12,427 nt of DNA, taken from the NCBI GenBank assembly GCA_045599805.1, contig JAZRWQ010000134.1, positions 1 to 12,427 on the forward strand. The letters run 5' to 3'. The notes under the pieces are model-generated. The model was not told the DNA's origin. It did not search any database and saw only the letters and a list, made by a program, of their open reading frames with translations. The translations under genes were made by a program, and so were the position numbers. Positions 1 to 6,323 of this stretch are shown in pieces (positions within the stretch are counted from its first letter, which is position 1; the number at the start of each line of letters is the position of its first letter). The stretch comes from JAZRWQ01 sp045599805. Lineage in GTDB: Bacteria; Bacillota; Clostridia; Oscillospirales; UMGS1783.

Positions 1-1
1 C

Positions 2-1603
2 AGCCGCGGAAACGAGGGCAAGCATCTTGCCTCCACAGGACTTGAATTCGACCGTAAGAAGACTCCGCAGGGCGAGGTATTCGAGGCTATGGTTTACGAT
101 ACCGAATGCTACTGCATGTTCGTACTGAACGAAGGTTACTATATCATAGGCATACAGCCCGTAAGCGAGGCGGCGTTCGCCCGCGATATGGCGGTTTACA
201 TGATAACCTTCATGGAGGTACTGGTATTCACCGCCTTGTTCATTATGATCTACTTCCTTATCAAGCTGCTTGTTGTAAGAAGCCTGCGTAAGGTTAATAA
301 TTCCCTTGCCAAGATCACCGAGGGCGATCTGGATGAGAAGGTAGACGTAAGAGTAAGTACCGAGTTTGACCGACTCTCCAACGACATAAACACCACCGTT
401 GGCGCGCTGAAGAATTACATAGCCGAGGCTGCGGCACGTATCGACAAGGAGCTGGAATTCGCAAAATCCATTCAGGAATCCGCACTTCCGAGAGTATTCC
501 CGCCATTCCCCGAAAAGATAGAATTTGATATCTGGGCAGGCATGTGGACGGCAAAGGAAGTAGGCGGCGACTTCTACGATTTCTACCTCATCGGCGAAAA
601 TAAGCTGGCATTCCTTATTGCCGACGTTTCCGGCAAGGGCGTTCCCGCCGCAATGTTCATGATGACATCCAAGACGATGCTCAAGAACCTTGCGGAATCC
701 GGCCTGGAAGTAAATGAGGCGGTTACCCGTGCAAATGCACAGCTTTGCGAAAACAACGATGCCGGTATGTTCGTAACCGCATGGATGGGCATAATGGATC
801 TTAAGACCGGCCATGTTGAATTTGCCAACGCCGGCCACAATCCCCCCGTTATCAGAAGAAAAGACGGCACCTTTGAATATCTCCATTCCCGCGCAGGCTT
901 CGTACTTGCCGGTATGGACGGCGTACACTACCGCAAGAATGAGCTCGATTTAGAGCCGGGCGACACCATCTTCCTTTATACCGACGGTGTTACCGAAGCT
1001 ACCAACGCAGCTCCCGAGCTCTTTGGTGAAGACCGCCTGCTTACATCCCTTAACAAGTTCGGCAACGACGCCGACATGAAGGAGCTTTGCTGCAGCGTTA
1101 AGGCGGATGTTGACGAGTTTGTTGCCGAAGCACCTCAGTTTGACGATATAACCATGGTAGGCCTTACCTATAAGGGCAGATGGAGAATAGGCAGTGTTAC
1201 CGAAATAACCGTTGATGCCGAGGTTGCAAACGTAACTCCCGTTACCGAGTTTGTTGAGGAAACCCTTGAGGGCTTCGATTTCCCGATGAAGGCTGTTATT
1301 CAGATAAACGTTGCGATAGACGAAATATTCAGCAACATCGCACTTTATGCCTATGCACCCGGCAAGGGTGAAGCTACCATAAAGATTGAGGAGCTTACCC
1401 TCCCCAGAGGCGTACGCATCAGCTTTATCGACAGCGGCAAGCCCTTCAATCCGCTTGAAAACAGCGATCCCGATATCACACTTTCCGCAGAGGAAAGAGA
1501 TATCGGCGGCCTTGGTATCTACATGGTCAAGAAGAGCATGAGCGAGGTTTCCTACGAGTATAAGGACGGCAAGAACATTCTGTCCATCGTTAAATACATC
1601 TGA
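2..1603 (+). CDS. Membrane HAMP / SpoIIE-type PP2C phosphatase with C-terminal HATPase domain (5' partial)
   Basis: The frame is open to the left window edge, so the true start lies outside; an internal ATG at 89 is not the likely start. In order: the tail of a probable extracytoplasmic sensor region, one hydrophobic membrane segment (nt 191-277), a HAMP-like linker with a predicted helical stretch (about nt 280-480), a PP2C_SIG/SpoIIE phosphatase, and an RsbW-like HATPase_c_2 domain (about nt 1195-1600). The phosphatase keeps its metal-binding aspartate motifs: GGDFYD (nt 563-580), ADVSGKG, YTDGVTEA and DDIT. The ATPase shows an N-box (AIDEIFSNIALYAY) and G-boxes (DSGKPFN, GGLGIYMVKKS). Family knowledge says such proteins dephosphorylate anti-sigma-factor antagonists, while the RsbW-like domain phosphorylates them or binds a partner. 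A membrane stress or signal sensor with both activities in one chain is inferred. It overlaps the next gene by one base. Confidence 0.93.
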   Translation, partial: SRGNEGKHLASTGLEFDRKKTPQGEVFEAMVYDTECYCMFVLNEGYYIIGIQPVSEAAFARDMAVYMITFMEVLVFTALFIMIYFLIKLLVVRSLRKVNNSLAKITEGDLDEKVDVRVSTEFDRLSNDINTTVGALKNYIAEAAARIDKELEFAKSIQESALPRVFPPFPEKIEFDIWAGMWTAKEVGGDFYDFYLIGENKLAFLIADVSGKGVPAAMFMMTSKTMLKNLAESGLEVNEAVTRANAQLCENNDAGMFVTAWMGIMDLKTGHVEFANAGHNPPVIRRKDGTFEYLHSRAGFVLAGMDGVHYRKNELDLEPGDTIFLYTDGVTEATNAAPELFGEDRLLTSLNKFGNDADMKELCCSVKADVDEFVAEAPQFDDITMVGLTYKGRWRIGSVTEITVDAEVANVTPVTEFVEETLEGFDFPMKAVIQINVAIDEIFSNIALYAYAPGKGEATIKIEELTLPRGVRISFIDSGKPFNPLENSDPDITLSAEERDIGGLGIYMVKKSMSEVSYEYKDGKNILSIVKYI

Positions 1604-1899
1604 TGTACTGTGTTTATATGCTTCGGTGCAGCGATAACAGTATCTACACCGGCTCGGCATCAAACCTTGATAAGCGCATGGCTCTCCATTTCGGAGGCAA
1701 GGGCGCCAAATACACCAAAAGCCACCCTCCGATAATGCTGGAGGCGGCATTTGAGTGCGAGGAATACAGATCGGCGCTTAAGCTTGAATACCATATAAAA
1801 AGGCTTTCCAAATCGGATAAGCAGCGCCTGATCGACGGCGGCAGGATAGAAATGCTGCTCGGCGATAAGGTGGACGCATCTCTCTACAAAAGACTTTAA
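1603..1899 (+). CDS. GIY-YIG nuclease superfamily protein (UPF0213/YhbQ-like)
   Basis: This 98-residue protein is a stand-alone GIY-YIG domain of the usual size for the YhbQ/UPF0213 group. The two signature strands are VYM (residues 4-6) and YTG (15-17). Arg25 and Glu62 (in KLEYHIK) sit where the catalytic Arg and the metal-binding Glu are expected, so the site looks intact. The KGAKYT segment (33-38) is typical of the subfamily. A DNA-nicking or repair role is known for the superfamily, but the function of this subgroup is poorly defined. The ATG shares its A with the TGA of the upstream phosphatase (TGATG) and no Shine-Dalgarno is evident, so translation is probably coupled. A strong terminator follows immediately. 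Confidence 0.9.
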   Translation: MYCVYMLRCSDNSIYTGSASNLDKRMALHFGGKGAKYTKSHPPIMLEAAFECEEYRSALKLEYHIKRLSKSDKQRLIDGGRIEMLLGDKVDASLYKRL

Positions 1900-1936
1900 A
1901 AAAATACGAAGCACATTTTTGTGCTTCGTATTTTTT
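1899..1936 (+). terminator. Intrinsic terminator after the GIY-YIG gene
   Basis: A perfect 14-bp stem (1901-1914 with 1921-1934), extended by two A-T pairs, closes a six-base ATTTTT loop. The right arm ends in six T. The left arm begins with A residues, so the structure could work in both directions. It overlaps the last base of the TAA stop codon. Confidence 0.92.
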
Positions 1937-1961
1937 GCAGAAATATGTAAAAATATTACGG

Positions 1962-1990
1962 TTGAAAAAGGCAGTATTTTCTGCTATAAT
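1962..1990 (+). promoter_or_regulatory. Sigma-A type promoter for the E2-like gene
   Basis: TTGAAA (1962-1967) and a perfect TATAAT (1985-1990) are separated by 17 bp. The start site would fall near 1997, giving a leader of under 20 nt. A GGAGGG ribosome binding site at 2002-2007 sits six bases before the ATG at 2014. The promoter follows the terminator of the preceding unit, so the E2-like gene begins a new transcript. Confidence 0.88.
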
Positions 1991-2013
1991 AAGGGGACAA
2001 TGGAGGGATAAAT

Positions 2014-2940
2014 ATGAGAAGCGACGGCAAGGTTGTAAAAAATGTTGATCCGATGTATACGCTTGCGCCCTATTTCATGCGCCGCAGAAGCGATTCTCAA
2101 AATATGATAACTATCCGCGTTCCCTACGCGGATATCCATAAATATGTGCTCGACGCACGCAAGCGCGGCCATAAGATAAGCCATCTTACGGTAATAGTTG
2201 CGGCAATGCTGCGCACCGTTTCGGAGTTCAATCAGCTGAACCGCTTCGTTTCAAACTCCAAAATTTACGCGCATAACGACTTTACCGTCGGCATGGTAGT
2301 ACTGCGCGCTGGCGGCGGCGATCCGTCGATGAGCAAGGTTTCTTTCGATTTATACGATACCATTTTCGATGTAAACGATAGGCTTAACGCATTTATCGAA
2401 GAGAACAACAAGGCGGACAGCAACACATCAACCGACAAGCTTTTCAAAGTTCTTTTGAAGCTTCCGTTTTTGGTACGCATCGGCATGGCTTTCTTCCGCA
2501 TGGCGGATCATTTCGGCTGGCTGCCCAAGGCGCTTTTGAATTTAAGCCCATTCCACAACACCATGGTAATAACAAACCTTGCCAGCATCCGTTCAAACTA
2601 CATTTATCATCATGTGTACGATTTCGGCACCACGAGCTATATCGCCGCAATAGGCAATACCGAGGACGTGCCCTATGAAAAGGACGGCGAGGTTCATCTT
2701 AAAAAGATGATGCCCATAGGCTTTGTTATGGACGAGCGCATTGCCTCCGGCTCATACTACGTTCGCGCATTCTCGCGCATGGAAAAGTATCTTAAGGATC
2801 CCACCGTGCTTGAAGTGCCGCCCGAAACGGTAAACGTTGACTATCCGTTTGAGGGACTGTCCGAGCGCTTCAAGTCGGAAAAAACCAAGGAAAAGGAGCG
2901 CCGCAAGGCAGAAAAGAAAGCAAAAAAACAGGCAAAGTAA
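2014..2940 (+). CDS. 2-oxoacid dehydrogenase E2 / CAT-fold acyltransferase-like protein with altered active site
   Basis: The 308-residue protein matches the catalytic domain of dihydrolipoamide acyltransferases: an N-terminal helix/strand region with SHLTVIVAAMLRTV (about 56-69), then VITNLA (185-190), a GTTSYIAAIG strand (205-214), DGEVHLKKMMPIGFVMD (224-240) and the final active-site segment. There is no lipoyl domain and no peripheral-subunit-binding domain. The family's catalytic DHRxxDG motif reads DERIASG (240-246): the His is Glu241 and the second Asp is Ser245. Acyl transfer by the usual mechanism is therefore doubtful. The last 20-odd residues are a Lys/Glu-rich tail. No E1 or E3 gene lies nearby. 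The start is fixed by GGAGGG six bases upstream and a consensus promoter. It may be a pseudoenzyme or use different chemistry; the substrate is unknown. Confidence 0.85.
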   Translation: MRSDGKVVKNVDPMYTLAPYFMRRRSDSQNMITIRVPYADIHKYVLDARKRGHKISHLTVIVAAMLRTVSEFNQLNRFVSNSKIYAHNDFTVGMVVLRAGGGDPSMSKVSFDLYDTIFDVNDRLNAFIEENNKADSNTSTDKLFKVLLKLPFLVRIGMAFFRMADHFGWLPKALLNLSPFHNTMVITNLASIRSNYIYHHVYDFGTTSYIAAIGNTEDVPYEKDGEVHLKKMMPIGFVMDERIASGSYYVRAFSRMEKYLKDPTVLEVPPETVNVDYPFEGLSERFKSEKTKEKERRKAEKKAKKQAK

Positions 2941-2945
2941 AATAA

Positions 2946-2969
2946 ATAATCCGGCTTATTGCCGATTAT
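2946..2969 (+). terminator. Weak hairpin after the E2-like gene
   Basis: ATAATC-C-GGC (2946-2955) pairs with GCCGATTAT (2961-2969) around a TTATT loop with one bulged C. A five-T run comes only after a further seven bases (2977-2981), so termination would be partial at best. Read-through into the GNAT gene is plausible. Confidence 0.4.
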
Positions 2970-2981
2970 AAATAAATTTTT

Positions 2982-3095
2982 CAGGAGTACGTGCTTTTTG
3001 TTAAGTAACACGATGACGCCGATTGCGGCATGACCGGGAGGTTTGCCGCGATCAACAAACCTCCCTTATATTGATGTCAACAATTTTCAGGAGGA
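2982..3095 (+). promoter_or_regulatory. Possible structured leader of the GNAT gene
   Basis: No clear promoter is visible in the 161-bp gap between the E2-like and GNAT genes, but the RNA could fold. A small hairpin GCCG/CGGC (3018-3021 with 3026-3029) is followed by a perfect 10-bp hairpin, GGGAGGTTTG (3036-3045) with CAAACCTCCC (3056-3065). An alternative helix GCGGCA (3025-3030) with TGCCGC (3044-3049) would break both. A six-codon open frame (ATG at 3013, TGA at 3031-3033) overlaps the first hairpin but lacks a good ribosome binding site. This could be an attenuator or an unassigned cis-acting RNA; I do not recognise it as a known riboswitch. Confidence 0.35.
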
Positions 3096-3101
3096 TAAAT
3101 A

Positions 3102-3728
3102 ATGAATATAAATGACTTTACAATTCGTTTGGAAGAAAAAGAAGATTACAGACAAACCGAGGACTTAATAAGGGAAGCTTTCTGGAACGTTTATCATCCC
3201 GGCTGCAGCGAACACTATGTTATGCACATTTTAAGGGACGATCCGGCGTTTATAAAGGAGCTCGACCTCGTCATGGAGTATGAAGGGCAGATAGTGGGGC
3301 AGAACATGTTTATGAAAACGGTGATAGATGCCGACAACGGCAAATCTGTCCCGGTGCTCACCATGGGCCCCATATGCATAACCCCTGCTTTAAAACGCAG
3401 GGGGTGCGGCAAAATGCTGCTTGACTACTCGCTTAAAAAGGCGGCGGAAATGGGGTTTGGCGCCGTACTGTTCGAGGGGAATATCAAATTCTATTCCAAC
3501 TGCGGCTTTGACTACGCATCCCGTTTCGGCATTCGTTATCACGACCTGCCGCAGGATGCCGACCAATCCTTTTTCCTCTGCCGCGAGCTTATCCCCGGCT
3601 ATCTTAATAACGTCACCGGCGTTTACCAAACGCCCAAAGGCTATTATGCAGACGCAAAGGATGTTGAAGCTTTCGACAAAACCTTCCCCGAAAAGAAAAA
3701 ACTTATTCTTCCGTGCCAGTTAAGCTAA
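3102..3728 (+). CDS. GNAT family N-acetyltransferase (YhbS-like)
   Basis: The 208-residue protein shows GNAT motif A: strand TMGPICITP (87-95) followed by the acetyl-CoA pyrophosphate loop RRGCGK (99-104) and helix MLLDYSLKKAAEMG. A motif-B-like segment, KFYSNCGFDYA, follows. The substrate is not predictable; relatives acetylate small amines or protein N-termini. AGGAGG at 3089-3094 sits seven bases before the ATG. No promoter is seen, so it may be read through from the E2-like gene. The last codons run into the adjacent palindromic element: the TAA stop (3726-3728) lies in that element's terminal repeat. The C-terminus (LPCQLS) is close to what I expect for the family, so little or nothing is lost. 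Confidence 0.9.
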   Translation: MNINDFTIRLEEKEDYRQTEDLIREAFWNVYHPGCSEHYVMHILRDDPAFIKELDLVMEYEGQIVGQNMFMKTVIDADNGKSVPVLTMGPICITPALKRRGCGKMLLDYSLKKAAEMGFGAVLFEGNIKFYSNCGFDYASRFGIRYHDLPQDADQSFFLCRELIPGYLNNVTGVYQTPKGYYADAKDVEAFDKTFPEKKKLILPCQLS

Positions 3729-3730
3729 CG

Positions 3731-3737
3731 AAAAAAG
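3731..3737 (-). terminator. Possible left-end terminator of the element (minus strand)
   Basis: Read on the minus strand, a short stem (3747-3750 with 3738-3741) leads into six T (3736 down to 3731). The local stem is only about 4 bp, so it is weak alone. It mirrors the stronger right-end terminator and would stop minus-strand transcripts leaving the element before they enter the GNAT gene antisense. Confidence 0.35.
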
Positions 3738-3889
3738 CGCCCTTTAGGCGGTGCAACATAGGGATAAACACAGCCGATTTGGCGATTTTCGTATTTCGGC
3801 TGCGTTAAAAACCTCGACCATATATCTCCATTATGCTCTCGGTTTTTGCCTTGCCGAAAGGAACGAAAATCATCCGAATCGGAAAAACA

Positions 3890-3921
3890 AAAGGAATCTG
3901 CCAATTTTGGCAGATTCCTTT
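3890..3921. repeat. Perfect 15-bp hairpin inside the palindromic element
   Basis: AAAGGAATCTGCCAA (3890-3904) is exactly complementary to 3907-3921 with TT between the arms, so the loop would open to about six bases. It forms a side arm between the inner and outer stems of the element. No long T-run follows, so a terminator role is uncertain. Confidence 0.8.
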
Positions 3922-3954
3922 GTAATTTATAAGGTTCTGTATTTCTCCCTAAGT

Positions 3955-3978
3955 CGCCCCGCCTTGGGGCGCTTTTTT
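3955..3978 (+). terminator. Intrinsic terminator at the right end of the element
   Basis: CGCCCC (3955-3960) and GGGGCG (3966-3971) form a GC-only stem around a GCCTT loop. C and six T (3973-3978) follow. It would end plus-strand transcripts from the GNAT gene before the convergent minus-strand genes. The right terminal repeat of the element supplies it. Confidence 0.85.
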
Positions 3979-3988
3979 CGTTAGTAAG

Positions 3989-4414
<426 letters not shown>

Positions 4415-4420
4415 AACTCC

Positions 4421-4448
4421 ACTCTTCACTCTCCACTCTCCACTCTTC
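4421..4448. repeat. Four tandem heptamers ACTCTYC, inverted relative to the 3989-4058 array
   Basis: The units ACTCTTC, ACTCTCC, ACTCTCC and ACTCTTC are followed toward the gene by a partial ACTCC (4416-4420). On the minus strand they read AGAGTGR, differing at one position from the AGAGTTR units beyond the gene's 3' end. The two arrays therefore form imperfect inverted repeats around the four-helix-bundle gene. Confidence 0.9.
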
Positions 4449-4491
4449 ACACTATCTTCACTTTTGACGGGAAAGCACAGTTCGCCCTTAC

Positions 4492-4511
4492 GGCAGGAGT
4501 AAACCCCTGCC
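4492..4511. other. Short hairpin downstream of aspS
   Basis: GGCAGG (4492-4497) pairs with CCTGCC (4506-4511) around an eight-base loop, 12 bp past the aspS stop. On the minus strand no T-run follows, so it is not a convincing intrinsic terminator and the aspS transcript may continue into the four-helix-bundle gene. Confidence 0.4.
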
Positions 4512-4522
4512 CTGCGAAAAAA

Positions 4523-6310
4523 TTACTCTTCGGTTTTATCAATGCTTATGCACAGCTCCTTAAGCTGCTTATCGTCGATAAGTCCCGGTGCTTCGGTCAT
4601 AAGCTCGGAGGCGTTCTGAACCTTGGGGAAGGCGATAACGTCTCTTATCGAGGGGGCGCCGGTCATCAGCATAAGCATTCTGTCAAAGCCGTATGCCATG
4701 CCGCCGTGGGGCGGTACGCCGTATTTGAAGGCGCTGAGCAGAAAGCCGAATTTTTCCTCAGCCTGCTCCTTGGTGAAGCCAAGTACCTCAAACATCTTCT
4801 CCTGCATTTCGCCGTCGTATATTCTTATGGAGCCGCCGCCCATCTCGGTGCCGTTGAGCACGATATCGTATGCTCTCGCTCTTACCGAGCCGGGATCGGA
4901 GTCGATATTCTGCCAGTCCTCCTCCATCGGTGCGGTGAAGGGGTGGTGCATCGCGGTAAAGCGGTTTTCCTCCTCGCTCCATTCGAGTAAGGGGAATTCG
5001 GTCACCCACAGGAATTTGAAATCCGCGGGGTCGCAAAGCTCCAAACGGTTTGCTATCTCGCATCTTAATGCGCCGAGGGAATCGAAAACCACCTTGTTTT
5101 TGGCATCGGCAACAACTAAAAGCAAATCGCCGTCCTTAAAATCGGTGGCGCTTTTAACTGCGGCAATTTCCTCTTCCTTTAAGAATTTGAAAAAGGATGA
5201 GCTTTCCTCGCCGTTTACGCTTCTTGCAAAGGCAAGTCCCTTTGCGCGGTAGGTCTTTACAAATTCGGTAAGCTTGTCGATCTCCCTTCTGGGGAACTTA
5301 TCGGCATAGCCGTTGATATTTATTGCTCTTACGCTGCCGCCGTTTTCAATAGCGCCGGCAAATACCTTGAATTCGGTGTTTTTAAGTATTTCGGTAAGGT
5401 CTTTGATTTCAAAGCCGAAGCGTATATCGGGCTTATCCGAGCCGTAGCGCTCCATAGCCTCTTTCCATGGCATACGCATAAAGGGAGTTTCAACCTCAAC
5501 GCCGATGGCTTCCTTCCACGCGCGCTTTATAAAGCCCTCGTTTATCGTCATGATATCGTCCTCGTCAACGAAGGACATTTCAAGGTCTATCTGTGTAAAT
5601 TCCGGCTGTCGGTCGGCTCGCAGGTCTTCGTCTCTGAAGCAGCGGGCTATCTGCATATATCTGTCGTAGCCGGAAAGCATAAGTATCTGCTTATACAGCT
5701 GTGGCGACTGGGGCAGGGCATAGAATGAGCCGGGATGTACACGCGACGGTACAACATAGTCTCTCGCGCCTTCGGGGGTGGATTTTATAAGCATCGGGGT
5801 TTCTATTTCCAAAAATCCCTGCTCGTCAAAATAATCGTGCGCAATGGTGCCTACCTTATGGCGCAGCATGATGTTGCGCTGGATGTTGGGACGGCGCAGA
5901 TCCAGAAATCTGTATTTTAAACGGGTGGTTTCGTTGGTGTTGCATTCCTCTTCGATTTCAAATGGGGGGGTGAGGGAGGAGGAGAGTATGCGAAGCTCCT
6001 TTACCTCAAGCTCTACCTTGCCGGTGGGCAGCTCGTTATTTTCGCTTGAACGGTGGCGAACAACGCCCCTTGCCGTAACAACATATTCGGAGCGAAGTGT
6101 GTTTGCCTTCTTGAAAAGCTCGGCATCGGTGGTTTCGTCAAAGGTCATCTGCATGATGCCGGTGCGGTCTCTCACCTCGATAAAGGTTAGCGCGCCCAGT
6201 CTTCTTACGCTGTTTACCCAGCCGCATATAGTTTCGGTCTTCCCCTCATCGTTTACGGTGAAGGTGCCGCAGTAACGGGTACGTTTCATACCCTTTAATG
6301 ATTCAGCCAT
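4523..6310 (-). CDS. aspS: Aspartate--tRNA ligase
   Basis: The 595-residue protein has the full bacterial AspRS layout and usual length. It charges tRNA-Asp in the cytoplasm in an ATP-dependent reaction. An OB-fold anticodon-binding domain comes first (about 1-110, with WVNSVRRLGALTFIEVRDR). Class II motif 1 lies near 165-185. Motif 2 is FRDED (225-229), Arg231 and QPEFTQID (235-242). The bacterial GAD insertion occupies roughly 290-420. Motif 3 includes YGFDR (540-544) and the typical SIRDVIAFPK. A GAGG-like ribosome binding site precedes the ATG, 13 bp after the hisS stop. hisS-aspS adjacency is common in Firmicutes. Whether it is discriminating or also charges tRNA-Asn cannot be told here, because no gatCAB or asnS is in the window. 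Confidence 0.98.
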   Translation of the reverse strand: MAESLKGMKRTRYCGTFTVNDEGKTETICGWVNSVRRLGALTFIEVRDRTGIMQMTFDETTDAELFKKANTLRSEYVVTARGVVRHRSSENNELPTGKVELEVKELRILSSSLTPPFEIEEECNTNETTRLKYRFLDLRRPNIQRNIMLRHKVGTIAHDYFDEQGFLEIETPMLIKSTPEGARDYVVPSRVHPGSFYALPQSPQLYKQILMLSGYDRYMQIARCFRDEDLRADRQPEFTQIDLEMSFVDEDDIMTINEGFIKRAWKEAIGVEVETPFMRMPWKEAMERYGSDKPDIRFGFEIKDLTEILKNTEFKVFAGAIENGGSVRAININGYADKFPRREIDKLTEFVKTYRAKGLAFARSVNGEESSSFFKFLKEEEIAAVKSATDFKDGDLLLVVADAKNKVVFDSLGALRCEIANRLELCDPADFKFLWVTEFPLLEWSEEENRFTAMHHPFTAPMEEDWQNIDSDPGSVRARAYDIVLNGTEMGGGSIRIYDGEMQEKMFEVLGFTKEQAEEKFGFLLSAFKYGVPPHGGMAYGFDRMLMLMTGAPSIRDVIAFPKVQNASELMTEAPGLIDDKQLKELCISIDKTEE

Positions 6311-6323
6311 TTTGTATTACCTC

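Larger units (their letters stand above)
3725..3984. mobile_element. 260-bp palindromic MITE-like element
   Basis: The first 49 bases (3725-3773) and the reverse complement of the last 48 (3937-3984) match. The outer 18 bp are identical, and about 22 of the next 27 aligned bases match after a short gap. A second imperfect inverted repeat (3774-3816 with about 3838-3882) makes an inner stem, and a perfect hairpin (3890-3921) branches off the right arm. TAAG occurs directly outside both ends (3721-3724 and 3985-3988), consistent with a 4-bp target duplication. There is no transposase gene; the one open frame across it is a by-product of the repeat. The structure is that of a non-autonomous miniature transposable element or a REP/BIME-like palindrome. 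The parent element is unknown. Confidence 0.75.

Noticed and set aside
950..1750. 266-residue minus-strand open frame opposite the phosphatase gene
   Set aside because: It is antisense to a gene with clear domain motifs in the + frame and shows no recognisable domains; it is a shadow frame.
3031..3070. Resemblance of the GNAT leader to a T-box (GGG-GG, CCGCG and CTCCCTT)
   Set aside because: The conserved T-box core AGGGTGGTACCGCG is not present, there is no room for Stem I, and the downstream gene is not an aminoacylation or amino-acid gene.
3751..3984. 77-residue open frame starting with GTG across the palindromic element
   Set aside because: It lies wholly in the inverted-repeat structure, has no ribosome binding site and no family features; the frame is a by-product of the repeat.
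4421..4450. N-terminal extension (GTG 4450) of the four-helix-bundle protein
   Set aside because: The extra residues are encoded by heptamer repeats and do not match the family; ATG 4414 gives the typical N-terminus.
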